11,630 nucleotides of DNA from Abditibacteriota bacterium (GCA_017959625.1 JAGDAG010000065.1:1-11630); one strand, 5' to 3'. Positions 1 through 7,820 are shown, counted from the stretch's first letter. Made by a program: numbers and translations. The notes: generated from the sequence alone by a model not told the origin.

Positions 1-524
1 AACTTGGAATCCTCCTGGCCGGTGGAGATCATGGTGTGGGTGTGGGGATCGATGCCGGGATTGCAGCGGACCATTACCCTGGCTTTAACGCCGTATTCAA
101 GGGCTATCGCCCCCAACTGTTCGATCTCCCTGAAGGAATCGCATACTATGGCGACGCCTTTCGAGACCCCGTACCGCAGCTCCTCTCCGGTTTTGAAATT
201 TCCGTGAAGGACTATGCGCGAAGGATCGAAGCCTGCCAAAAGAGCCGTATAAAGCTCCCCCCGGGAAGCGGCGTCGAGCCACAGCCCCTCTTCCTTTATC
301 AAAGCGCACATCGCAACGACGGTAAAAGCCTTGCTGGCATAAGCAACGTCCGCCATGGGATAATCGGCCCTGAAGGACGAGAGATAACGGCGGCAGCGGT
401 CCCTTATGACGTCTTCATCCATGACGTATAAAGGGGTCCCGTACTCTTCTGCAAGGGAAACGGTATCGCAGCCGTTTATTTCAAGATGGCCTTTCTTATT
501 GATTGTCTGGTTTTCTAACAGCAT
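1..524 (-). CDS. lysA: Diaminopimelate decarboxylase, N-terminal part (cut by left window edge)
   Basis: This is the first 174 residues of a PLP-dependent fold III decarboxylase, which converts meso-diaminopimelate to L-lysine in the cytoplasm. Visible in the translation: a short N-terminal beta stretch, YASKAF with the expected PLP-binding lysine at about residue 65, ASRGE near 87, HGNFK near 107, and the family signature RCNPGIDPHTHTMISTGQED near 153-172. The HTH...STGQEDSK run is characteristic of LysA rather than of ornithine or arginine decarboxylase. The ATG at 524 is the only good start and has a weak AGG about 8 bases upstream. It begins 21 bases after the purF stop, so the two are probably cotranscribed. 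The C-terminal part, with the substrate-binding Cys-Glu region, lies beyond position 1. No frameshift is seen in the visible part. Confidence 0.95.
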   Translation of the reverse strand, partial: MLLENQTINKKGHLEINGCDTVSLAEEYGTPLYVMDEDVIRDRCRRYLSSFRADYPMADVAYASKAFTVVAMCALIKEEGLWLDAASRGELYTALLAGFDPSRIVLHGNFKTGEELRYGVSKGVAIVCDSFREIEQLGAIALEYGVKARVMVRCNPGIDPHTHTMISTGQEDSK

Positions 525-545
525 TCTGGCAACCTATTCAAAAAG

Positions 546-1964
546 TTATTTACTTATCTTATAATCGGAGGGTATCTCCACGGGATATTTTCCGTTGAGG
601 CAGGCGGCGCAGCAGGTGTTCTCCGCATCGCCTCCCACGGCTCTGAACAGGCCTTCCAGGGACAGATAACCGAGGCTGTCCGCGCCTATATGCCGCCTGA
701 TCTCATCCTCGCTCATCCTTGTAGCGATAAGCTCGTCCCTGTTGCAGGTGTCTATCCCGTAAAAACAGGGGAACAGATACTTGGGGCAGGCGATCCTTAC
801 GTGGACCTCTTTGGCGCCGGCGTCTCTGATAAGGTCGATGGTGGGGCCTATAGTCGTTCCCCGGACTATGCTGTCGTCCACCATAACCACCTTCTTTCCC
901 TCAAGGAGCTCCCTCAGAGGTATGAGCTTCATTTTCACCGCGTTTTCACGCATGGCCTGATTGGGCCGTATGAACGTCCTGTGGATGTAATGGTTTTTCA
1001 CTATGGCCTGGGCGAAGGGGACGCCGCTGGCTTCCGCAAGCCCTGTTGCAGCCTGGATCCCGGTATTGGGGATGGGAAACACAAGGTCGCAGCCGTCTAT
1101 GGGGCATTCCCTGGCAAGCTCCTCGCCCATCCTTTTCCTGGCAAGATGCACGGGGACGCCGTTCAGATTGCTGTCCGGCCTCGCTATATACACGTATTCG
1201 AAGATACACAGGGCGTTCCCCTGCTTTTTCTGGCCCTGCACGCTGGATACGCCGTTTTTGTCAAGGGTGACGATCTCGCCGGGCTCAAGCTCCCGCACCA
1301 CCCTGCCACCTATGGTGCTGAAAGCGCAGGATTCCGATGCAATGGCGAAAGTGCCGTCTTCCAGGCGCCCCAGGGACAGGGGCCTTATGCCTTTCGGATC
1401 CTTAAAGCCTATGACCTCGTTTTTTGTGAGCACAACGCAGGCGTAGGCTCCCTTTACCACGCTCATAGCCTGGCTTATGGCTTCCTGGACGGTGGGCTTG
1501 TCGGAAAGGGAAATGAGCCGCAGCAGCACCTCGGAATCCGAAGTGGTGTCAAAATCGATGCCTTTTTTGCCCAAAAGCTCCCTGATCTCGGGAGTGTTCA
1601 CCATATCGCCGTTATGGGCAAGAGCGATCTCTCCGTATCTGGTGTACGCTACCATGGGCTGGATGTTCCGCTTGATGCTTGCTCCGGTGGCGGAATAACG
1701 CGTGTGGCATATAGCGGAGTGGCCCGGAAGCTCGGAGAGATTCTTTTCGGTGAATATCTGATTCACCAGCCCCTGCTCTCTGTGCATGAATATCTCATGG
1801 CCGTTGGTAGTTGCGATCCCCGCGCTCTCCTGGCCTCTGTGCTGAAGGGCAAAGATACCGAAGAACGCGGTCCTGGATATCTCTTCCGTTCTGTTATTAG
1901 CAAATATCCCGAAGATCCCGCACTCTTCGTTGACTTCCTGTGACTTCTGATGCCGAAAAACCAT
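546..1964 (-). CDS. purF: Amidophosphoribosyltransferase (glutamine PRPP amidotransferase)
   Basis: This cytoplasmic enzyme catalyses the committed step of de novo purine synthesis: PRPP plus glutamine gives phosphoribosylamine. The protein has 472 residues, a normal length. The N-terminal class II (Ntn) glutaminase domain begins with EECGIFGIF. Cys15 is the expected nucleophile, exposed after removal of a 14-residue propeptide. HTRYSATG (87-94) and HNGD (117-120) are the usual glutamine-site motifs. The C-terminal phosphoribosyltransferase domain has the PRPP loop VVMVDDSIVRGTT (359-371). Cys253 (CIFEY), Cys400 (PCFYGID), Cys452 and Cys455 (CAAC before NGKYP) line up with the four ligands of the [4Fe-4S] cluster in the Bacillus-type enzyme. 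This is therefore probably the iron-sulfur, propeptide-bearing class, which is known to be oxygen sensitive. A GGAAGG Shine-Dalgarno lies 6 bases before the ATG. lysA follows 21 bases downstream. Confidence 0.98.
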   Translation of the reverse strand: MVFRHQKSQEVNEECGIFGIFANNRTEEISRTAFFGIFALQHRGQESAGIATTNGHEIFMHREQGLVNQIFTEKNLSELPGHSAICHTRYSATGASIKRNIQPMVAYTRYGEIALAHNGDMVNTPEIRELLGKKGIDFDTTSDSEVLLRLISLSDKPTVQEAISQAMSVVKGAYACVVLTKNEVIGFKDPKGIRPLSLGRLEDGTFAIASESCAFSTIGGRVVRELEPGEIVTLDKNGVSSVQGQKKQGNALCIFEYVYIARPDSNLNGVPVHLARKRMGEELARECPIDGCDLVFPIPNTGIQAATGLAEASGVPFAQAIVKNHYIHRTFIRPNQAMRENAVKMKLIPLRELLEGKKVVMVDDSIVRGTTIGPTIDLIRDAGAKEVHVRIACPKYLFPCFYGIDTCNRDELIATRMSEDEIRRHIGADSLGYLSLEGLFRAVGGDAENTCCAACLNGKYPVEIPSDYKISK

Positions 1965-2026
1965 ATTTTACCTTCCGATTCAATCAACCATATAAGACGT
2001 ATGCAACTGAATTTCCCCCATTATAA

Positions 2027-2055
2027 AATATACCACTTATACGCGAATTATGCAA
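2027..2055 (-). promoter_or_regulatory. Predicted sigma70-type promoter of purF-lysA
   Basis: On the minus strand a TTGCAT -35 (2055-2050), a 17-base spacer and a TATATT -10 (2032-2027) stand ahead of purF. Transcription should start near 2020, giving a leader of about 55 bases. That is too short for a purine riboswitch, and I see no conserved riboswitch core in it. I also find no PurR-type box of the E. coli or B. subtilis kind. Confidence 0.6.
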
Positions 2056-2101
2056 GCGAAAACACGCCTCCCCGCAGTGAAAAAGGCAAAATGAAAGCCT
2101 C

Positions 2102-2151
2102 TCCCGGGCCCGGAGACAAAGGCTCCGGCGGGCAAGCGCTGCCGTCCCGCC
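2102..2151. repeat. GC-rich tandem inverted repeats in the divergent purF / glycosyltransferase spacer
   Basis: Two imperfectly separated palindromes lie side by side. CCGGAG (2110-2115) pairs with CTCCGG (2123-2128) across 7 bases, and GGCGGG (2127-2132) pairs with CCCGCC (2146-2151) across 13 bases. They sit upstream of both divergent promoters, in a stretch much richer in GC than the AT-rich DNA on either side. There is no T-run to make a convincing intrinsic terminator. Their role is unknown; an operator or a structural remnant are both possible. Confidence 0.4.
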
Positions 2152-2171
2152 GTGCTTTTGCCGCCCGATTA

Positions 2172-2180
2172 TGCTATAAT
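2172..2180 (+). promoter_or_regulatory. Extended -10 promoter ahead of the glycosyltransferase gene
   Basis: TGCTATAAT is a perfect extended -10 (TGnTATAAT). No recognisable -35 is present at the expected distance (GTGCTT at 2152-2157), which is usual for extended -10 promoters. Transcription would start near 2187, only about 23 bases before the ATG at 2210. This argues against the in-frame TTG at 2198 as the start codon. The same nine bases occur in the rnpB promoter. Confidence 0.6.
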
Positions 2181-2209
2181 ATACTTGAAATACTTGTTTG
2201 GCGGTCATA

Positions 2210-4120
2210 ATGATACTTTCTTTATTTGCTGTCCTCATATGCGGGGCGGTCCTTCTTGCGGGCTTTGCCTGCGGCTGCGCTTTGGAAAAAGCGTTTTCCT
2301 TTGACAGCCGGAATAGCGCTGTCAGATTTGTGGTAAACACTTCTCTGGGGCTTTTTGCGGTATCCCTTTTTTATTTCCTTTTTTCCGCTTGCGGCATGCT
2401 GAAGGCTCCCGGCATATACGTCATGCTGGCCGCGACCCTTGCAGGGGCCGTATCCGGCGCGAAATTTGCCCTGGATATGCTTTCTTCATCCTTTGTGAAA
2501 GCGTCCTCCGGCGGCGGAAAGAAGGACGGAAAAAAGCCCGGCGCAAACAAGCTCCATATGCGTATTTTTGCCGTTATCACGGTCTCCGCTTTTTTATGCT
2601 TCGTGAACGCCCTTTGCCCTTCGGTGAGCGATGACTGGGATTCTCTTGCCTACCATCTTGCAGTTCCCGGACTGTTCCTCGAGCACGGCGGTTTTTACTT
2701 TATCGACAGCATTTCACATTCCAATTTTCCCATGTTCCAGGAGATGCTGTATCTGCCCGCCGTTTTTCTCGGCGTCCCCGCCGGCGGCAAGCTTTTGAGT
2801 TTTGTATTCGCTTTGTTTACGGTAATGACCGTGTGCTTTACCGTATCCCGTTTTTACAGCAGGGACGGCGCTCCCGTCGCTTCTTTGGCCGTCGTCTCCA
2901 TGCCGATTTTTCTGTGGCTTGCCACCACCGCGTATATAGACGTTGCCACGGGGCTTTACGCCGCTCTTGCGGTATATTTTATGTTCGCCTATTGCGATTC
3001 CGGCAACGCAAGGCAGCTGGCCGCAGCCGGGATATGCCTCGGCATCGAAGCGTCCCTCAAGCTCACCGGCCTCCAGTTCATGCTTTTGTTTTCCCTGTGG
3101 CTTTGCGCGGACGGCCTGATCGCAAAAAAGAAATTCCCCCTTAAGGAAGCCGGGGCCATGCTGCTTCCCGCCGTCCTTATCTGCGCTCCCTGGTATATAA
3201 AAAGCCTGATCTATACCGGAAACCCCGTTTTTCCTTTCTTTTACGGCATCTTCGGGGGAAAAGGCTGGAATGAGGAGCTGGCAAACGTATATGCGTTCAA
3301 GCAGTCCCTTTTCGGGATCGGGCACACGCTGCAGGGGTTCGTCCTCACGCCGGTGAGGATGGCCACCAATCCCGAGCTGTTTTACGACCAGCCCGGCCTT
3401 TACGTGGGGCCGGTGATACTCCTCATATTTCCCTGCCTGTGCCTGCTTATCCAGGTCCGGGACAGAAAGCTTGCCGGCCTCGGAGGCGTCATCCTTCTCC
3501 AGTATATCATCTGGTTCGGCCTGACCCATCAAAGCAGGTATCTTCTGCCCATGTTCGTTTGCTCCGCCGTTTTTATCGCATCCATCCTTTATTCCGTAAA
3601 AAACATACCGGCGGTCCGGGGAATACTGATTACGGTGATGGCCGTCTCCGCCTGCCTTGGCATAATGCAGTCGGGAACCATGGCGTTCAGGATGGACCGC
3701 TTCAATACTGCGGCGGGAATAATGGAACAGGACGAGTACATAACAAAATATTTCCCGCCCTACAGGGCCGATAAATATGCGAATTCCCTGAAAAGCGGCA
3801 TAAAGATCGCCCTTCTGGGAGACACCAGAGGCTTTTATCTCAAAAAACCCTACGTATGGGCGGACACTTCCCATAACACGGCCTTCAACAAGGAATACGA
3901 TACCCCAGAGGAGCTTGCCGAAAACCTCCTCGCTAACGGCTGTACCCACGCCATGGTTTCCTTCGGCACGCCGGGGATAGGAAAAAGAGCCTCGGCCCAG
4001 GGCAACAACCTGCGCATATTTGAGGCGGTGGACAAGGGTTATCTGGTGAGGGTGTTCCCGGATTCACCTATGGACACGACAAACGTATATCTTTTTAAGA
4101 TAGCTTATCCCGCAAAATGA
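2210..4120 (+). CDS. Polytopic membrane glycosyltransferase, GT-C / GT39-like
   Basis: This predicted integral membrane protein of 636 residues has about ten or more hydrophobic segments, the first four at roughly 1-24, 37-62, 65-90 and 113-137. The first large loop after segment four holds an acidic motif, SDDWDSLAYHL, with Asp141, Asp142 and Asp144. GT-C enzymes of the PMT/ArnT type carry an acidic pair in an equivalent extracytoplasmic loop. Later come WYIKS (from 328) and TGNPVFPF (from 336), a motif I associate with bacterial proteins annotated as phospholipid-carrier-dependent glycosyltransferases. It would transfer a sugar from a lipid carrier to a lipid, glycan or protein on the outer face of the inner membrane; the actual substrate is not readable. 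I chose the ATG at 2210, preceded by a weak GGCGG, over the in-frame TTG at 2198. The last four bases overlap the next gene (ATGA), indicating translational coupling. Confidence 0.8.
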   Translation: MILSLFAVLICGAVLLAGFACGCALEKAFSFDSRNSAVRFVVNTSLGLFAVSLFYFLFSACGMLKAPGIYVMLAATLAGAVSGAKFALDMLSSSFVKASSGGGKKDGKKPGANKLHMRIFAVITVSAFLCFVNALCPSVSDDWDSLAYHLAVPGLFLEHGGFYFIDSISHSNFPMFQEMLYLPAVFLGVPAGGKLLSFVFALFTVMTVCFTVSRFYSRDGAPVASLAVVSMPIFLWLATTAYIDVATGLYAALAVYFMFAYCDSGNARQLAAAGICLGIEASLKLTGLQFMLLFSLWLCADGLIAKKKFPLKEAGAMLLPAVLICAPWYIKSLIYTGNPVFPFFYGIFGGKGWNEELANVYAFKQSLFGIGHTLQGFVLTPVRMATNPELFYDQPGLYVGPVILLIFPCLCLLIQVRDRKLAGLGGVILLQYIIWFGLTHQSRYLLPMFVCSAVFIASILYSVKNIPAVRGILITVMAVSACLGIMQSGTMAFRMDRFNTAAGIMEQDEYITKYFPPYRADKYANSLKSGIKIALLGDTRGFYLKKPYVWADTSHNTAFNKEYDTPEELAENLLANGCTHAMVSFGTPGIGKRASAQGNNLRIFEAVDKGYLVRVFPDSPMDTTNVYLFKIAYPAK

Positions 4121-4890
4121 AAAAGAAGATCGTTATCATCATCTGCATCCTTGCGATATGCGCCGCGGCGGCGTATTATTATCACGGCAATTTTCACAAA
4201 ATGAAAACCGAAAACAAAAAAAGCGCCCTTCTGAGCATAGCCATTGCGGAAGCGCAGAAAGAGGAGCCTGCGTCTTCCGTGCCCGTGGGCGCGGCGCCGG
4301 AAGGCGCTCCCCTGCTCTCCGTATCCGACGCTCCGGTTTACCTGCGGGAATACCTGAAGGATTTCAAAAACTGCGCGTACAAGATTTATGACGGCCCGGA
4401 TATAGTCGTCATCGACAGCGAACCTTCGGACAAAAAAAACTATTCGGTCCTCTATAAAACCGGCCATCTGCGCAGCTCCTCCGTCATAAAGACTTCGGAC
4501 CTCGGGGGCTGTATCCTTGAGCAGGGAAAGGATATCCTTTGGCTCAAAAACAAAGACGGGCTTTTTTTATGGGGCGCGGACCTTAACGACAGCATGCATT
4601 CGGAAACAAAACGCGACAGGGTCTACGACGCCTCGTCCGGAGACGGGACATACGTCCTTTCCCTCATAACCGCAAAGTCCACGGCGATGCACAGAAAAGA
4701 ATACCTGGCGCTGGATACTCTTGCCGGAAAGACGGAAGACGGAAGGGCCGTCATGCTCCGCAAAAAGCTCAAAGAATACCTCCGTTCCTTCAATACGGGA
4801 AAAGAAGACCCCGTCCCGACCGCGGCAAAGAAGGACGGCGGGGCCGTTAAGGCCGTTTACGCCGACGGGCATACCGAGACCATCCGGTAA
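4117..4890 (+). CDS. Membrane-anchored protein of unknown function
   Basis: The protein has 257 residues and I do not recognise the family. Residues 4-22 form one hydrophobic segment after MKKK, so it is a signal anchor or signal peptide with most of the protein outside the membrane. An Ala/Pro/Glu-rich stretch at about 45-70 looks like a linker. The rest is soluble and mixed alpha/beta in character, with a basic charged helix near 205-225 (RKKLKEYLRSF). The C-terminus ends in AVYADGHTETIR. It recalls the ADGH endings of some prepilin-like H-X9-DG proteins, but the N-terminal prepilin methylation motif is not apparent, so I do not assign it there. Its ATG overlaps the glycosyltransferase stop by four bases and no other start is plausible. 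It may assist or be modified by that enzyme, but that is inference from position only. Confidence 0.75.
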   Translation: MKKKIVIIICILAICAAAAYYYHGNFHKMKTENKKSALLSIAIAEAQKEEPASSVPVGAAPEGAPLLSVSDAPVYLREYLKDFKNCAYKIYDGPDIVVIDSEPSDKKNYSVLYKTGHLRSSSVIKTSDLGGCILEQGKDILWLKNKDGLFLWGADLNDSMHSETKRDRVYDASSGDGTYVLSLITAKSTAMHRKEYLALDTLAGKTEDGRAVMLRKKLKEYLRSFNTGKEDPVPTAAKKDGGAVKAVYADGHTETIR

Positions 4891-4920
4891 AAAAGCCTGC
4901 TCCCGATGAAAAGAGCAGGC
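4889..4920 (-). terminator. Intrinsic terminator of the TIM-barrel gene, between convergent genes
   Basis: A perfect 8-base stem, GCCTGCTC (4895-4902) with GAGCAGGC (4913-4920), encloses a 10-base loop. Read on the minus strand it is followed by six T residues (4894-4889), directly after the stop codon at 4940. On the plus strand there is no downstream T-run, so it is a weaker terminator for the gene ending at 4890, whose stop codon overlaps the A-tract. Confidence 0.85.
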
Positions 4921-4939
4921 AGAAGACGCAGGGAAAACG

Positions 4940-6403
4940 TCAGTAAGGCAACCCTGCAAGGATCTGCGAAAACAATTCGGCGCTTCTTTCCGCCCTCTTA
5001 TCCTCCGACATAGGGATATGGTCGTATATCTTCATGCTTTTTTCCCAATATCTTTTTCTTATGGACTCCCTGTCGGGGCTGTCGGCGGCAAGTTCAAGAA
5101 ATATGCGGGCGAACCACAGCAGGTCCTGCCTGTATTCTTCCGGCGACGGAAACAATGGAAGGCTGCATCCGGAAACGTCCGCCGCTTCGAGATGCTCTAT
5201 AATAAGGCCGTAGGCTTCCCTCAGCGCTTCCCTGGACCACCGGTGCCTGGGATAATATCCCCACCCCGTATCCACCACTTCAAAGGCTTCGAACAGCTCC
5301 CCCAGTTCCCTGTGCTCTTCGCCGAAAACAGAGGCGCAGAAATCCGCCGAGATCCGGTCCGGGTCCAGATCCGGGTCAGACATAAGCTTTGCCGCGGCGT
5401 ACTGGGAAAGCAGGTTCAGCTTCGGGGTCATGGTATAGGACATGCCTCCCTTATACGGCGCCGCGGAACGCCACTCCCTGATCTTCTGGGACATACGGGG
5501 GAGCCGCCAGTGGGGATACGTGATGAGTTCCCCTTCCGATAACGAATAGTCCCAGGTCACTATATCCCTTTTCCTGGCTATTTCCCTTGCCCACTTTTTG
5601 GCCGGGCCGCCGTGAACATAGGTGGCGTCCGAGCTGAAACCGAGATTGATCTCGATCATGGTGTCTTCGGGAAAATCATCCAGCTGGGAGACAAGATAAG
5701 ACGCCGCCTTTTTTGCGCGGTCCATCCTTCCGTTCCATATAGGGACTTCATAACCGGAAGCAATAAACTCCTTCTCCATTTTTTCCCAGTTGTCCGCATC
5801 ATCGCTTATGGGGAAGTAATCCGAGCCCCACCCGGAAAACGGAGCGCCCCAGGTCCCCACGCTGACCCGGGAGGAAGGGCTGTTGCGTTTTATCACCCCG
5901 GAGATCTCCAGGGCAAGCCGGATAAAGTCTTCATGGGTGCACCCGTGTCTGGCGCAGCCCCCCGGGTCTCCCGGAAATATGCAGAAGATATCCGGCGTCT
6001 CAAGGGCCTTCGACCAAAAATCCCACAGCTTCAGGATGAGCTGTTTTTCTTCCGGGACCCTCGGACAGGCAAAAAACCATTTTTGCCCTATAGTGTTGAC
6101 TATCATCAGGACCTTGACCATAAGGCCCGCTTTATGGGCTTCGCCGATGGCTTTGTTTATCTCCCGGATGAAATCGGTCTGGACCTTTTCCCCCGCCAGC
6201 GCCTCCCGGGAAAACATGGTGGGAGGCAGCCAGAACTCAAGGATATTGAATCCGAACGCTTTCAGCATCCGCGAGTAGTTTTTCCAGTCGCCGCCGCTCC
6301 AGCGGTTGGGGGCGCCGGGAAAAAGGACGTTTGCGTTCCAGCTGTTCTGGAGATGTTCCGCAAGGTTCACGTAGCAGGACCTGTGGGAAAAGTAAGGTTT
6401 CAT
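4940..6403 (-). CDS. Putative TIM-barrel glycoside hydrolase-like protein
   Basis: The protein has 487 residues and no signal peptide, so it is probably cytoplasmic. The pattern of alternating strands and helices over about 40-330 reads as a (beta/alpha)8 barrel: FNILEFW, LMVKVLMIV, IFCIFPGDPGG, SRVSVGTWG, TMIEINLGF, DIVTWDYS and GGMSYTM are strand-like steps. The region from about 335 (AAKLMSDPDLDPDRISADFCASVFGEE, as shorter blocks) is helical. It resembles the C-terminal part of bacterial proteins related to alpha-glucuronidases and GH20-like or DUF4838 proteins. FPGDPGGC with Cys150 and Cys155 is a striking loop. Asp146, Glu251 and Asp285 are candidates for catalytic acids, but I cannot choose between them. 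The start ATG at 6403 has AAGAGG 7 bases upstream. It lies just after the glyS terminator and ends at its own terminator, so it is probably a separate unit, although no clear promoter is visible. Confidence 0.65.
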   Translation of the reverse strand: MKPYFSHRSCYVNLAEHLQNSWNANVLFPGAPNRWSGGDWKNYSRMLKAFGFNILEFWLPPTMFSREALAGEKVQTDFIREINKAIGEAHKAGLMVKVLMIVNTIGQKWFFACPRVPEEKQLILKLWDFWSKALETPDIFCIFPGDPGGCARHGCTHEDFIRLALEISGVIKRNSPSSRVSVGTWGAPFSGWGSDYFPISDDADNWEKMEKEFIASGYEVPIWNGRMDRAKKAASYLVSQLDDFPEDTMIEINLGFSSDATYVHGGPAKKWAREIARKRDIVTWDYSLSEGELITYPHWRLPRMSQKIREWRSAAPYKGGMSYTMTPKLNLLSQYAAAKLMSDPDLDPDRISADFCASVFGEEHRELGELFEAFEVVDTGWGYYPRHRWSREALREAYGLIIEHLEAADVSGCSLPLFPSPEEYRQDLLWFARIFLELAADSPDRESIRKRYWEKSMKIYDHIPMSEDKRAERSAELFSQILAGLPY

Positions 6404-6413
6404 TTTTGCCTCT

Positions 6414-6441
6414 TAAAAAAACAGCCGGATATCCTTCGGCT
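6414..6441 (-). terminator. Intrinsic terminator of glyS
   Basis: On the minus strand the stem AGCCGAA (6441-6435) pairs with TCCGGCT (6429-6423), including one G-T pair, across a 5-base loop. After one G it is followed by seven T residues (6421-6415). It lies 13 bases after the glyS stop and 11 bases before the next minus-strand start codon, so it separates the two genes. Confidence 0.85.
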
Positions 6442-6453
6442 GAAAAATGTCTT

Positions 6454-7770
6454 TTATTTATACAGATTGTCAGCAAGATACTCTTTCACCCTGTCAAGAG
6501 AGACCTTCTCCTGTTCCATGGTGTCCCTGTCTCTTACCGTGACGCAGCCGTCTCCTTCGATAGTGTCAAAATCCACCGTAACGCAATAGAGGGTCCCTAC
6601 TTCGTCCTGGCGGCGGTACAGCCTGCCGATAGATCCGGTATCGTCGTATTGGACGGCAAAGGACCGTCTGAGGTCGTCCACAAGCTTTTTGGCCGTGTCA
6701 ACGATCCTGGGCTCGTTGCGCTTCAGGGGAAGGACCGCGGCCTTTATCGGGGCAAACTCCGGCGCCAGCTTCAATACTGTCCTTTTTTCGGATTTTGTCC
6801 CCTTTTCAACGGTCTCCTCGGTATACGCGTCGCACAAAAAGGCAAGTATGGACCTGTCGCAGCCGGCGGAGGGTTCGATGACGTATGGTATGACGTGCTC
6901 TTTTTTGTCTTCGTCAAAAAAGGTGAGCTTTTTGCCGGAGCCTTCGGAATGCCTTCCGAGATCGTAATCGGTCCTGTTGGCAATGCCCTCAAGCTCGCCC
7001 CAGCCGAAGGGGAAAAGATATTCGATATCGGTAGTCCCCTTGGAATAAAAGGCCAGTTCCGCCTGCTCGTGGGGGCGCAGCCTCAGATTCTTTTCGGAGA
7101 TACCGTGTTTCAGATACCAGTTATAACGCTCGTTCACCCAGAAGTCGAACCACTTGTCATCGGTGCCGGGCATACAGAAAAACTCCATCTCCATCTGCTC
7201 GAACTCCCTGGTGCGGAAGGTAAAATTCCCGGGAGTGATCTCGTTGCGGAAGGATTTTCCTATCTGGCCGATACCGAAAGGCAGCTTTTTGCGGGTGGAA
7301 TTAAGGACGTTCAAAAAGTTCACAAAGATACCCTGAGCCGTCTCCGGCCTCATATAGATAGCGGTCCCCGATTCCTCCACGGGCCCCATATGGGTCCGGA
7401 ACATACAGTTGAACTGCCTTGCTTCCGTCAGCTCGCCGCCGCACTCGGGGCAGATTTTGTCGTTTTCCAGGTTATCCGCTCTGAAACGCTGTTTGCACTG
7501 CTTGCAGTCCACCAGAGGATCGTTGAAGTTCGTCACGTGCCCCGAGACCTCCCAGACCCTGGGATGCATAAGGATGGCGGCGTCGATACCCACCGTATCG
7601 TCACGGTTGGTGATCATATCCTTCCACCATGCTTCTTTTACGTTTCTCTTGAGTTCTATACCCAGGGGACCGTAATCCCACGTACTGGCAAGGCCTCCGT
7701 ATATTTCGGAAGACTGAAAAATAATCCCGCGGTTCTTGCACAAAGCAACTATCTGCTCCATATCAGCCAT
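6454..7770 (-). CDS. glyS: Glycyl-tRNA synthetase, dimeric (GlyQS / archaeal-eukaryal) type
   Basis: This class II aminoacyl-tRNA synthetase charges tRNA-Gly with glycine in the cytoplasm. From the chosen start it has 438 residues, normal for the alpha2 form. Visible parts: the N-terminal RGIIFQSSEIYGG; a zinc-binding pair of CxxC motifs (Cys89, Cys92, Cys107, Cys110); RPETAQGIF; motif 2, FRNEITP...FRTREFEQMEMEFF, near 174-198; motif 3, SAGCDRS, near 301-307; and a C-terminal anticodon-binding domain from about 337 (PIKAAVLPL to VTVRDRD). AGGAG at 7784-7780 directly abuts the ATG at 7779 but is 9 bases from the in-frame ATG at 7770. I therefore take 7770 as the start; the three-codon-longer form cannot be excluded. 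It has its own consensus promoter and terminator. I see no T-box in the leader of about 70 bases. Confidence 0.97.
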   Translation of the reverse strand: MADMEQIVALCKNRGIIFQSSEIYGGLASTWDYGPLGIELKRNVKEAWWKDMITNRDDTVGIDAAILMHPRVWEVSGHVTNFNDPLVDCKQCKQRFRADNLENDKICPECGGELTEARQFNCMFRTHMGPVEESGTAIYMRPETAQGIFVNFLNVLNSTRKKLPFGIGQIGKSFRNEITPGNFTFRTREFEQMEMEFFCMPGTDDKWFDFWVNERYNWYLKHGISEKNLRLRPHEQAELAFYSKGTTDIEYLFPFGWGELEGIANRTDYDLGRHSEGSGKKLTFFDEDKKEHVIPYVIEPSAGCDRSILAFLCDAYTEETVEKGTKSEKRTVLKLAPEFAPIKAAVLPLKRNEPRIVDTAKKLVDDLRRSFAVQYDDTGSIGRLYRRQDEVGTLYCVTVDFDTIEGDGCVTVRDRDTMEQEKVSLDRVKEYLADNLYK

Positions 7771-7804
7771 TATCAGCATCTCCTAAATTCGTCCGGACAC
7801 GGCC

Positions 7805-7820
7805 CGGATCAACAGATCCG
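7805..7820. repeat. Perfect inverted repeat in the glyS leader
   Basis: CGGATC and GATCCG, separated by four bases (AACA on the plus strand), would form a 6-base-pair hairpin in the glyS leader RNA about 20 bases after the predicted start of transcription. No T-run follows, so it is not a terminator. The same half-site recurs as another inverted repeat at 7856-7869 inside the promoter spacer. Confidence 0.5.

Noticed and set aside
690..1943. 417-codon open frame antisense to purF
   Set aside because: purF is certain by its motifs; the antisense translation has no recognisable family and no ribosome binding site of note.
2081..2101. Weak terminator-like hairpin (AGGC/GCCT with a T-run) on the minus strand upstream of purF
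   Set aside because: The stem is four bases long with a nine-base loop, and there is no gene upstream on that strand for it to end.
2714..3949. 411-codon minus-strand open frame opposite the glycosyltransferase
   Set aside because: The translation is charged and low in domain character, while the plus frame gives a coherent polytopic membrane protein.
4879..4890. H-X9-DG type prepilin assignment for the protein at 4117-4890 from its ADGH tail
   Set aside because: No histidine lies at the required distance before DG and no prepilin cleavage site is present at the N-terminus.
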